A DNA stretch of 64,000 bases from Daphnia pulex. Taxonomy: Eukaryota > Arthropoda > Branchiopoda > Diplostraca > Daphniidae. The DNA is taken from contig NC_060018.1 in the NCBI RefSeq assembly GCF_021134715.1, positions 5,721,501 to 5,785,500 on the forward strand, given 5' to 3'. Shown here one piece after another: positions 34,575-47,350 of this stretch. The notes beneath the pieces were generated by a model. The model had not been told where the DNA came from. It saw only the letters and a program-made list of their open reading frames with translations, and did no database searches. Every line of letters starts with the position of its first letter. The first letter of the stretch is position 1. Both the position numbers and the translations under genes were made by a program.

Positions 34575-37103
34575 GCTGGTCTCCGGAATCCGATCAGGTA
34601 TAGAAACGTTTGTCTATGATGCAAGCAACCTGTCAAGTGTAATCGATCCTGTTGAACGTCTCGGTAGTTTTGGGTGGGCGACGATAAAAGTCGCAAGCAA
34701 ATCCTCTGTGGGAAAAAACAAACAATAAAATTGGTTAAAAGATCAATTCGGTTAAAACCCCTTTTTTCCGTATTTACGAGATAAAATCAATGGCAAGGGA
34801 CCTAATAGCTAAATGAAATTTTCTTCCTCTAAGTATGTTTTAATATATTGTTTTAATGCTGAATCATTCACGTCGCTACAAGTCATTCAAGTGCTCTCGA
34901 GCGGAGCCATCCACCCCTGCAAAAATTTGCCTAGGAAAGAAACTGAGAAGGTGGAAATCACTCCGCCACTATAAAGACGCTCGTTTTCCTTTTTTTCAAG
35001 TGTTGAAAAAAAAAGAAAAAGAAAATCCACTTTCTTATAAAAAGAACGAAATGTGCTAAAGGTACGGCAACGCTGTCACCAAAGAGGAAATTAACATTTC
35101 CACACACGCTCGCAGCACAAGTTCTTATCATCTTCTTGACTGGTATTACAGACCGTCGACGCCATCATCTTCTTCTGAATTTCGCTACTTTAAATACTTG
35201 GAAAAGACTTAAAAATTCTTGCGCGTATCACTTGCAAACAACGCCGCCAACCGAAGTGGGCGAGTGTATGTTTCGAAACTCCAGCCAATCGATATGACAA
35301 CATACTCTCATTCATGTGGCGTGCCTCATGTAGATGAGAAGAGCGCAAATGATATAGTTATGACTACCGTCTTCAAAGTGTACACGGAGCAAGACACAAG
35401 TCAGCATACGCTCAAGCTTTCCTCGTAGGTTGAATCCGAATAACCGCAAGGAATAAGCAGTTGGGAGAGAAGAAGAAGAAAACAGTCGGAGGAATGACGA
35501 AGAAGCATCTTTAGGAGGCACTGAGTGCAGAATAGGGAAGAAATGCACACACCAATGGCTTCATATTTCGGCCCTTTTTTTCCATCAAGTGTGATGTGAT
35601 ATAATATATTTAGTTGAATGGGAAATCCGACGTGCTTCGAGTAGCAAACCGAAGCAAGGAGAAAAAGAAGAAGAATGGCACGAGCGAAAAGAATAAAAGC
35701 TCATCTTAGACTTAGAACGGCTTATCTGCGAACCACTCACTTTCTCGCCCATCGTTACTTTAGCCCAAAGGCCCAAAAAAAATACACAATTTATAAGGTA
35801 ACTAGATTTCAAAGAAAACACACAGATACACACTTGAGCGTGGAAAATGGATCGATGGACCCAGCGCCTTAGTCCAGGCCTTAGGGATAATAATACAATT
35901 TTTACTTTATCCCTTTCCTGCAAAACATTTCATCGCGGTATCTTGGTCGATTGAGGAAATTGAGGAAGCTCCCTCTCTCTCTCCTTCTCGTTTAATTCTC
36001 AACTTGAATAACATTTTCAAAGTAATCGGCGCAACATCACACAGGGCTTCAATATCTTTAGCCGACTTAGAGGGACGCGTGGCTGTGGTTTAATCTCAAG
36101 AAAAACCCATCAATTCCGGTTGTCATGAATAATATAACCCAAGTCGCTCCAGCACATCAAACTTTGTGCTCGCCAAAAAAGAAAAAGAGGGAAAAATGAA
36201 TGCAGCCAGCCAAATGAAAAAGATGATGCGATTACGCAAATAAAGGGCATTTTCTCTTCGTCTTGCCGACGAAAAGAGTCGGAGGGGGGCACAGAGGCGG
36301 TTCTTTGTTATACACCACAAGACTTTCATTGTTTTATTCAAATTTCAGAGGAAAATGATGATCAAAAACAAATTTACAAAAAAAAAAATTGAAGTCTTGA
36401 GTAAGAATCTTTTTCTCCATTCTCTCTCAGGATGCCTCTTTAATAATGCCTGAAGATTTATTATTCCCCGGCTAAACTTACCAAAAAGGAACATGATCAA
36501 AAGAGGTAGACGTCGAAGATTTTGTGAGTTTGTGATAACGAGAAAATCGCAACGAATGGAAAATAAAGTTGGTAACGAGCAAAACGGATGAGCGGCTTGA
36601 TCCCCATAATATCAAACACCTTGATCAATGAAACCAGCCGAGCGTATGTCCGTGTGATTAGGTGTTCGATCCTTTATAATAACCTAGGTATACTACTAGT
36701 ACTACAAAGAGAGAGAGAACACGGGAAAACTGCACGAAGACGAAGATAGTACTACGTATACGCCACGGAGGTAGGATTTCTTTCATGTTTGTTTTTCCCC
36801 CCTTTCTTTCTCAGTCTGCAAGTCCTTGAACATGTTCCGTGATTCTTTTTCAGATTCAAGCCAAGTATATTTCTAGGAAAGGGCAACGGAGAGCTAGGGA
36901 GCAATTTAATCGTTCCGTGACCTCTCTGTTTGTCTGTCAATCATGCATGGTCTTCTGATGCAAAATGCAGGCAATATTTATTTATATAGTAGTACACACA
37001 CATACTTTGTAGCGATAGTAGAGTACCACACGAAGCTATTTGAATCATAAGCGATGATTCAATTCCCTTTCTCGGAATTTGTAGCACAGCGATATTTCTG
37101 CAG

Positions 37104-37122
37104 TTTTTTTTTTTTTTTTTTT
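37104..37122 (+). repeat. Poly-T tract (19 T)
   Basis: Run of 19 T in the intergenic region upstream of the Sidestep-type gene. Confidence 0.95.
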
Positions 37123-40100
37123 ATCGATCGACTGTCTTCCAAAACCTACTTTTGTGTCCAACCTGGAAGTAAATATGACACTTTAAATCCACTAGTCTTT
37201 GATTGCGGTATTGACTATTGAGGATTTGCAGAATGCAGAATAATTGAAGTTTCAACGAGGGATCGAATTGCGACGAGTCGCAATTTATTGTTAGACCCAC
37301 TGTGTCATACACAACGGAATATGTAGCGTTCTGCCATCAAGACAACTTCCATCAAACGAAATCAATAAGACGTCAAACTTCAACGATGACATATCTGCAC
37401 GGAAATGAATGCGAGTTGGGCGGTGAAATGGTTTCAATTGGGAACAAATATCCAACTATTTATATGATAAACTAAACGAATTGCTGTTCCTTTTGGCCAA
37501 TGTCACGATTGTGGGACGTGAAATCAATAGGCCGAAAGCGCAACAAAAAAAATCTAATAGCGTCATATATATATGATGTAACACTTGACTACCGTACACA
37601 TAATCAATAGGCTGACTATTTGGTAAAAATCTAAAGAAATGACAGTGAGTAATCACTTTCAGCAGACAGAAACGAGGAAGAGCTGGGACAATAGAATGTG
37701 ATGTAATTGAAGATCATCAGCTATTCAATACCCGATACGATTGCTGATCCACATGAATTGAACAATGCATTATAAACAACAGGCCATAGAGATCACAGGC
37801 AAAGGAGGAGAACAGCTCCGTGCTGTGTTCCTACCGTTACCGTGGAAACCTTACTTATCTAGATAAATAGCTTCCGCATTTTTAAAAATACACAATCAAA
37901 TATTGAGCTCGTCATTTGCTTTGTTTTCCTGTTTTGGCTACTTTTAAACTTGATTGACCCCCTGCCTTGCGTCCAACACGATTAGACGACCATCGCATTG
38001 GAGAGGCAAAAGTTTTGGCTGAGAATTGGAGTCTATCGATCGGAGAAAAAAACAGTCGCTCAATAGCAAACGCCATAGAAAATTAGACGCCATAAACCGC
38101 AGACATTCTCCAACTCTGCCAAACAATGCAAATTCACGTTGCTGCTGGCATGCGGCAGTAGTCTACCAATCTCTCAAAGCCACATACCCGCATGTAAACA
38201 GGCCTTCATCTTTTGAGGACAAAGGCTTTGTTAATGAGTAGCGATTCTGTCATCTCTGTGCATTTACACTCGAACTTCTCGTCACAGTCATTCGTGCCAG
38301 CTATGATCACTAAAACTACAATTTAGTAATTTAGTTAGTTGGCGAATGAAAGTAGAAGTTTTAAAAAAGTATACATTATTGCGGTTCAGAGACTTCAATA
38401 TAAGAGAACTTCAATAAGACGGAGAACACAATGAAACTGGAAAATCTGGCAGAATCAAAGAATTAATGGTTCTATCTTCCGACTGAAGAGCTGGAAAGGT
38501 AACGAAAGCAAACAAGGGTACTACAGCTATCACGTGAACAAATATGATTTATAACGCGGAACAGAGAAACACCTGGCAAAACGCCAAACAATTCCATCGC
38601 ACATCTCGTCTAATGTCACCTCGTTATGGGGAAAACTATCAGAGCGGCCACCTTTATTTGATTCCGTTCTTCGCTCTCGTCGACATTGTCGAGCCCTTAT
38701 CTTAGCATCTCTATTCTTTCGTCTTGAATACTTAGTCGATCGTCACACAGGGCGCAGAGTAAACTAACAAAGCCATGACTAAAACAAAACGCTCGCTGCT
38801 ACTTATTGTTGTTGATGCCGTCATTAGTCGTCGCTTTTCTTTTCTTTTCCTTTTTTTTCTCCATTTTTTTTTTTTTTTTAATACTTAGTGACTCTTCATA
38901 GGCGGCAATGGTCTCTTTTGAAACTGTTGGCCCCAGGGAGAAGAAAAAGAATCTCGAATATTAGCGAGGATATTGCATGCCGTAAAGAAACAAACAGCTA
39001 ATAAACTTGAATGCGTAATGAGGCTTTGCTTGTATTACCCCAAAGTTACGCGGAGCCATTCTCAAAAACGACGGACTCTACAGCGCATGAAGCTAAGAGA
39101 AATAATAAATCAATTTAAAATTAAAAAACAAAAACAAAAAATAAACAAGTAAAGTTGCTAGACAAAGCATCGTCTGCATACGGTTAGTGTAGAACAATCA
39201 TCAGCAAAGGGCCTAAACCAAGTGCAGAACTTGTACTTTAGCCTAGCTAAATGTGTCTGTCGAGGAAATACTGGCGCTCTACTCAAAAGGAAAGGCGGAG
39301 AGAGTTACCATTCACGCTTTACAATGGAATACGGAAGCGGATGGTCATGAACTACCCAAGCAAACTCATTCTAGTGCAAATAAAAGCCGGTCGAAGACGA
39401 GACCCTCCAGCAAGTTTTCACGACATCGTCGTCCACAACTAGAACCCAGTGGGGGCGTTGTAAAAAAGTATTCGCAGGAGCAGTTCGTGATAACCTACGG
39501 GACGCCTTAAAAACCCAAAGTGCTAGATGGGGTCTTCACAATTGCATATTTCCACGGCTCCCGTCAGCGCACGAGAGATTATGCGTTACCATATGACTGG
39601 CTGCAGTAGAGAGAAGACAGGGATCGGAACTCACGCACCCGTCAACGCATCAATCATAATCACCTAGCGAGAAAGTGAACAGGGCTCAATTTATAACCAA
39701 GTTCTTTTCTCATCAATAATCCCGAACGTCTTATTTTCCACCCTTTTTCCACATTGCTGGTCTTTTTTGTTATGGCGTTCATGCATCCATCACCTGTATG
39801 CAAACACTGTTCGCTATATATATTCTCCGATAAACCCAAGAAAATCAATTTCGATCGAAAGGTCAAGCAGCAGAAAAGGAAGAAGCTAGAAGCACAAAGA
39901 ATATGTCAATCAATAATACGATCGCACCAGACCATACCGCAGTCAAAACGCCTCTCTCCCCATACTCCGCCAGCAAAATAATCAATGACAAGTATAGGCC
40001 CTACATAAACTTTCTTGCTTCAGAAATTGACTTCGTCGCATGTGAAATTTCAAAAAAAGGGGGAAATATACTGCTTCCGGTAAGGATTTACTTTTTGACA

Positions 40101-42264
40101 CGCACTTTTTGAAAAATTGGCGGCTAACGCATGTTCGCGATATATACTCCGTACAGGTACTCTGCACAGGTACTGCAGTTCTATGTTTGCTCAATAGTGT
40201 GCTGTTTGTGTGAACTACGTGCTGGTCGGACTGGTCGACTCGCGGAGAATACCGACGACGGACGTAATTTTCGAGTGCCAGACGATCTAGCGCAATACAT
40301 AAGTGCACCGCACGCCATCAGGCAGGGACTTGTGAATCGAAAGGGTGCATTTGCCAACTTGTCGCATCATCTCCTTACCGTTGCCGTTTTCACCACATTA
40401 GCACAGATTCGTCAGCCCATACAGGGGACTACCTACGCAATGGCGTCAATGGATCTCTTTCTCCTCGTCAGGATTATACCGAGAGGGGAATGTATACAAT
40501 CTCTAGTGGCTAAATACACAGTCGGTGTCAATAAGGTTCTCCACGTTCGATTTTCTGGTGAATTTCATTTGCTGGCAACCCTCTTCGCCAAAGATTAAAA
40601 TGTTGACGCACAATGCATCTCTACGATTTCATCCGTGCAATCTCCTCAGATCGAACGGGCATCAGGGGACAACAATTACATGCATCTGCTGAGCATCCCT
40701 CTGATTGGTGGCGGGAATATCGCTACCAACGAGGAATCTAATCCTTTCAACTCAGGGTTTTGATCAGCTTATTATTGTAAAATGACTAGTCATATGTGGT
40801 ATACGTGACACACGAATCGTCTTCCCAGTGGCTTCAATCGAATTACTGAAATCTTATAACCGACTCGTTTCACTTGTGAATTAGACGGAATTGTGAATTC
40901 GCAATTCCGAGGATTAATCTCCGTCGCATTTCTGGAATGGGACGAGTATAACATGAAGACTAAATATACGACCGACACTGATACACCCGTCACATTACAT
41001 TACACAACGTAATAGTGCTATTACTTGCTTGAGCATGTACATAAAAAGACCTGTATAATGGTTTGACTTCAATCATATAGTTATTACATAAATCAATAAA
41101 GTATATCGATAAGGTAATAGCTAGCTTGATTAAATGATTGTAACACTGACATTGCATCACTCACGCCATTTAATTATTTCCATTAACTCGTTCGCCTTTG
41201 ACCTTTAGATGCAAGGCAACCGCTTGTTGTATGGAGAAAATGGGAATGATTCAAGCAAAAAGCAATCGGTAGATGAGATAAGCCTAAAGAAGACGCGATG
41301 AACTTCCCAAAACTAAATACAAGACGCAAATGTACAATGTACCCTGCATGAAGGTGCATTAGCTGTCCTCATTTACCTCTGGTAGAGCACAACGCATGTA
41401 TGTTTACTGGCTTGTTTGTTTGTTCACTAACTAATTGTGATGTCATTTTGAAATTTTACGAATTTTACACAACTCTTCCTCTCACTAGGGTTTCTACGGG
41501 TGTGTAATTTTGTGCACGAACATAGCTTCCGTATGTAGGGAATAGGGGACCCTATTACTGCTAAATTGAGCGTTGAGATGAAGCTGAGCTAGGAAAAAAG
41601 AGTGATAGATAGAGTCCAGTCACATTTTGTGTCTCATACCCATACTCCATCTTGTTTTGTCAAGTCCTTCGTCTTGAAACCAATTTGGCAACTGTCGCCC
41701 AACTGCCCAATAGGATAGAATTTGATGACCAGAGGGATTGGTCAATCTACATTGATCAAGTCTCCTAATCCTACGTTCCTGCCAGCACAACCGACGCACG
41801 GAAAGAGACATCAGAACGAGGCAAGTAACCAGCAGTGATCAAACCAACGTCAACAAAAACCAGCAAACGAATGTGAAAAACATGAAACAAAATTCGAATG
41901 CACAAATATTATGGTGCCTGGATTATTATTGAAGCGAGATAGATTTACAACGTCCCAGGAAGGGAAGAGCGACAAAACAGATCAGAATTGCGTGTTCACG
42001 AGTGCACGTAAACCATAGCAAATAAACGGTCACATATGATGGGACCGAGGATGATTGGTAGAAAAACCAACTGATAAGAATACGCTCAACTGAAACCGGA
42101 TGGCTGCCCCAAAACAATTAATAATTGCGAAAAAAAAAAAGATGCGCGTCTCCATAGGCGAGGAAGTGAATCTAAAACACGATAGTCATTCTGAAAACTT
42201 CCTTCTCAGGTGAAGTTGATTTGACGCTGTTTACAAGTACAGCCTGAAAGTTGAGTTATTTGGG

Positions 42265-42966
42265 TTATTGTCGTCTCGCATCGCTATCATTCTCAACTTC
42301 CTTCTCTTCTTGCCTGATGTACAACGTATACTTACTAATAACAAAGAACAGGTAGCTGAGTGTGAGAGCGTACAAGAACAATTGTGCAATACGTAAAGTA
42401 AAGAGTTTTTCATATTGATCCTGATCCTGATCGCCTGGCAACTTTAGTTTGAGCACTCTTTATAACACAATACGCCGATACAACTTCCTGTTTATTATTA
42501 ATATGTTCAATTACTTTCGCCCCAATGGAGAGATTAAGTCTTGTGGTATAATGAGATAAGAGCAAGCTGTCACTTGGACAACGTCGCCAAGATGGCATCT
42601 CGTCAAAATGTATAACGCACTTCCGATGCCCCAACGAAAGCGAAAGGCTGGAGAGACGGAAGCACGATGGCCAATCAATCTGAGGGGGAAACAAGGAAAA
42701 AGCTGGCAGAAGCCATCGGATTCTTTCAGAAACCGTTCTTGGAACGTGACATCATCACGGTCGGCAAAATTCTCCCGTTCGATTTTCTCGACTCGCTCAC
42801 TTGAAAATTTTTCCTTCGAAATCAATCTACGTGCAATTTGAAGAGAGAAATCGTCACCTTTGCAATCGAAGAGCTTCGAAGCGTCGATGAAGAATTCCAC
42901 AGAGTTCAATAAATAGGTGATCAAAAGTCCGCACCCGATAGGTGAAATTGAACGGCGCAGAGCTGA
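42265..42966 (-). CDS. Possible orphan gene with a C-terminal membrane segment (partial model)
   Basis: Not recognised. On the minus strand a frame is open for about 150 codons from a possible acceptor (TCTTCGTAG, exon from 42966) to a donor (CGAAA|GTAATT, last exon base 42515). A 57-nt intron then leads in phase to a second exon (42457-42265) ending in TAA. The joined frame encodes a charged stretch (SKEKFSSERVEKIERENF) and near the end a hydrophobic helix (AQLFLYALTLSYLFFVISKY) followed by an acidic and basic tail ending SDARRQ. No start codon was found, so an exon further upstream would be needed. Against it: the acceptor at 42458 has a weak pyrimidine tract, and two other minus frames are also open here, with a competing strong acceptor at about 42684 (CCCCCTCAG). 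Confidence 0.25.
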
Positions 42967-45574
42967 CTACGAAGACACGACTGATTCCGACTAGAGTCAG
43001 TGTTCTCACTGCGGTCGTGTTATCCTATACACCCCCCTCTCCTCTACTTCCCTCCTCTACGTCCCGGAACTTTTGGACCTAGTGGCAGAAATGGAAAGGA
43101 TGACGGGTACGGTACGCTTGCGTGGTCTCCACCGTCGGTTTTTTGCATTCAAACTTCAAGATTGAAAACAACGCCATTTTTCACGTCTTTTGATTCGGCA
43201 ACAATCCATTGAGCAGGGCTACCGCATAGCCAGAGATTTTAATAATGAACCTATCACATCAGACTAGCTCTTTTGTATTTCTGAACACGTTAATTCAATT
43301 AGTTGGAGCGAATACGTTCAAGAACTATAAAAATAGGACCTTCAATATGAGAAGAAAAGAAGTAGGGTTGTCTAGGTAACGCCGAAAATATGGGCAGGGC
43401 AACAGGAAAAGGTAGAGCACACCACTGCATATAAGCGGATAGCGCAAAACTTTCGAAAGCAATATTTTAACTGAATTAGTATTATCCGTCATAAGTCATG
43501 ACATTGGCAATAACCCGATGGCATTCACACATTTCTCACACACACAAACAATCCCACGAGAATTGTTTCCGACTATTCACTTGATATATTAATAATTCAA
43601 TTTTTAAAAATGATTTAAAAAATTCTTCGCTGTAAAATTTGTGATTTGACCTAGGCAGTATCGGCTTTTTTTCTACGTGACTGAATAAGGGGAGAAAAAC
43701 AAATAAGTAAAGAGGACAACACTTTCTCTTGGAAAATTAACAAAATTTGTTTGAGATTGTTGAACAATGTTAAATTCAAGCTTGCGAGGCGAAGAGTTTT
43801 TACGCTACAACATAGCTGCGAATTTGACAGAAAGAAGGAATCTACAAAAGTTTTTTGTAATTTTTCCCCTTTTTTCTGCATAAATCCTACACTTAACTTC
43901 GTCGTCTTTCTAACAGCGATCAGGAGAGTGGCGAGAAACATTTAATGCGTACGTGTACATCAAGCCGAGATGCAATACATAAAAATGAGAATCGATTCAA
44001 TTAGCTCTGGAGATGATTCGGAACTTATGCTTCAGGGAAGATGCCTATACTAGTAAATCAATAATACATGAGCATCAGCCATCAGGAACATCGAGTAGAA
44101 AGCAGTAATGGCAATAAGCTTATGGCCCTCTTTGTTCATCCTGCGATGTGATGTAGTAGTCGACTGAGAACTTTTTTCTTCCTCAAATGTTCGTCATCAA
44201 ATGGTGAACAGCACAACTTAAAGAGAAAAGTTTTCAGAGCATTAACTAATGCAGTTCTTGCTTTAGGATTAAAAGAAATCCTTTTGAACTATGCATTCGT
44301 TTTACAACCAAAAAGGTTCGACTACATAAACGCTGCAAATGGAAAAAGTCGTAGTAAAAATCGGGATGTAAATTAGACCGTTGAAATTAAAGAGAGATGC
44401 TAAAAATGAGAAAGTGTTTTGTTTGCATTTCTCCCATAAAATAAATTGTGTTTCTTATGCGACTCCTTGATTGCTTAATTGTGCATCCTGGATGATATTT
44501 CACGCTTGAAAGTGATCACCTACTATACACATAAAACAAAAGAGTGTGTGATACCGTCCCCATTATCAGATCGATAAAATTTGCATTCTAGTAATCGTTG
44601 GTGTAAGACCAATGATGTTAATTCTAAAACAAAAAATTGCAACAGGCGAACACTGGGAAATCTGGAAGGGGGGACACTGTGATTTTCATTTAAAAATTAA
44701 ATAGTATCCAAGATACTTTTCAAACAGTCGTTTAGTCCATTACACATTTTCAATTGCGCTGTACACAAGTCACCATAAAAGCATCATACATCTTCATTTG
44801 CGAGAGAAAAGCTAGGGAAAATAAGATCTAGCTTATAGGTTTCACCCTTTTGTCTTCTGTTGCAGGCGCTTTTTTGAAAGGGTGTTGAGGGTTTGAAAGA
44901 GTCACACAGGGAGCTGATCTTGGTTGATTGTGAAACCATCAATCTTTCAAAGTTATAAATCATCGGGAAGTGCAAAGCCAGGCCAAGTCAAGCTCTACTA
45001 TGGCATTGCATGGCATCGATGTGAAACCAGAGGATAGGGTAATCCATTTACGCCGATAAACAACAAGCCTGCAGCTCAATACTGTTACTAGAACTGCAAT
45101 AGCTTTCGTTCCCTTAGACTGGTCGATTCAAATATTTATCTGTCAATTACAAAGCAAAGTATCAAAAAAAGAAAAAAATTACTTTCATTTTCCATAGATC
45201 ACTTCGCGTAGCATCTGCACTTACTGTAAGTGTAGTCTACTGCGCTCTCCGTGAACCCTGGTTTCAGCACAAGTTTCAATTGATAGTTGTCCCTTGCAAA
45301 AGAAAAACACGAGCGAGAATAGATAGAGCACTTAATATCGTCTCTGCTGACAATGACAACTGATCGACAGATTGATTAGGTTTCGCGCTGTCATCACGGC
45401 GTAACTAAGACATCACATCGAACGAGGCGAACGAGAAATCGAAATGATTCAAGATAACGCTCAAACAAGGGGGATCTCTAAGGTATCGTCGATCTCCCAA
45501 CAAAACATTGCGGTTGTTTGGACGACATGGACGTTATGGATACCATGCTTGATTAAAGGCCACGAAGTACGCAG

Positions 45575-45607
45575 ATAACCTGCTGTCACCGGTTGACAGC
45601 AGGTTAT
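45575..45607. repeat. Perfect 14-bp inverted repeat with 5-nt loop
   Basis: Arms ATAACCTGCTGTCA and TGACAGCAGGTTAT flank the loop CCGGT; the 14 pairs are perfect. The flanks show no clear further pairing. It could be a snapback hairpin, a palindromic protein-binding site or a remnant of a small element. No target-site duplication was recognised. Confidence 0.9.
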
Positions 45608-47350
45608 TCAATATGTCTATTCAGAACGAGTGATCAGAATGGGATTTCAATTTCGCAAATCCCGAAGACTCACAAATTGAGTGAACTCAGGTTGTACTTC
45701 CATTTGATCCATGCTGGTGCAGACATATATCGCGTGCTTGGTCATATGGAAAATATACAGACCTAATAAAAATAAAAAAGAGGGAATCGCATTTTTTCTT
45801 TCTTTTACTGCTTCATATTAAAAAGCTATTAGAAGGGACCCGGGGACTTTCCACTTAGGTATTTTTATATTCGTCGAATGCGGACGAGAGCAAAGTAAAT
45901 AAAACGGAGAAAAAAAAACCTGGGATAAGTTAAGCGAGGTCCGGGTAAACAAATCAAAAAGCAAATAACTCTGCTACAATAAGAAAGAAGGCGTTGAAGC
46001 AGAGTAGCAGAGTAATATAAACCTACTCCCCCCGTGAAAAGTAGTATAGTACTCGACCAACCATTGTCGTTATTCATGTGAAGTGAAGAGGTAGGAGGAA
46101 GGCTATTGTGGACAGACATTTGTTTTGTTTTGACTATGACTATGGAGAAATGATTCTTTCCTAGATTTCAAACATAACTCATTTTCAGAAAAATTCGTGG
46201 CTATCCAACAAAAGTAACAAGCAACACCTTTCTCAGTTTCTCAATAATACTTATAATAGTGAAAAAAAAGGTGTTCTATAGGGAGTCTATCCCCATACAC
46301 TAGCTCATGAAAAAAAAATAGCACAAGCTAGTGTTTTATGTTGTCACAGAAAATGTTGAGAAAGACAGCAATGAAAAAACATTGATTTTCTCAAGCCTAT
46401 CGTCTAGTCTAGTAACTCATCGTGAAAAAATACGAGGTAGGGAAAACAAAATGCAGGAAGAAATACAGAAAAAAAGGCTCAACATTTTTTACTCACCTTT
46501 CAGAAAGAGAAGATTTCATCGTGGTAGCCTCGTTTGGTAAAATTGTAAAGGAGGAGAAAGTCTCCTGGAAAGGCAACTCGAAGAAACTCGTGCACAGCTC
46601 CAAAACGGCCAAGAAATAACTTGGACACACGTGGTCTGGAAAAGACTAGAAGCCGACTAGCCGACTGCAGACACATTTTTGTTATTATGCAGACGACCTA
46701 TCTTGTCATATTCAAGATGGCTGCTGTGACGTTGTAATTGCTTAATTGGATGTAGTTCGGAAGGGTTGGGAAATTATTTTGTCTTTCAGATTACGAACAT
46801 ATTATAAATAATGCATGCAACACCGATTAAAGTGCCAGAACGAACGAAAATGTGTACTTAAGAGGGCATTTACAAATCACGTCGAGATTTCCGGAGTTTG
46901 TATTTGAAACGAGTGTATTGCAGAAAATATTCAACATTTTTAAATTTTAAACTCGAGTCTCAGTTGTTAAAGTTCTCACAATAACTAATAAAAGACGCCA
47001 CTTAGCGCAACTAGTGACTTTTGAATCATTTACCCTATAAAGAAATACCCTCTAACTTGGCCATAGTCACGAAAAAAGGGTTATACCAACAAGCAACGCA
47101 TATTATACGGCATCAAAAGTCTACTTTCTTGCAATAAATCAACAACATTTTCGTCTTTCCCCATATCGGGTTCATTGTTGGTAACATGCCATAGTATTCA
47201 TCATCTGCGTGTCATGGGGTTCTTTACTAGGTGACACACGCGGATGTTACTGGACAGAAGGACACTTTTTTCCGGACGGAGTAGAATGTACACAAGGAAT
47301 CGAGCAGTGTTGTTACAGTTGCCGGGACGACGGGCAAGGGGCTGCATCGG

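Larger units (their letters stand above)
34575..47350. other. 12.8-kb region between the Sidestep-type gene and SDCCAG8; mostly non-coding
   Basis: Should hold the 5' UTR and promoter of the Sidestep-type gene at its left end and the 3' UTR of SDCCAG8 at its right end. In between I found one possible minus-strand gene (42265-42966), a stop-free plus-strand stretch at 40131-40598, and a perfect inverted repeat (45575-45607). Other ORFs of 60-100 codons look like chance. Confidence 0.6.

Noticed and set aside
42511..42924. Chemoreceptor (Gr or IR) identity for the minus-strand open frame
   Set aside because: A short segment (FIELCGILHRRFEAL) in another frame resembles a Gr loop, but the defining C-terminal motif and other helices are missing.
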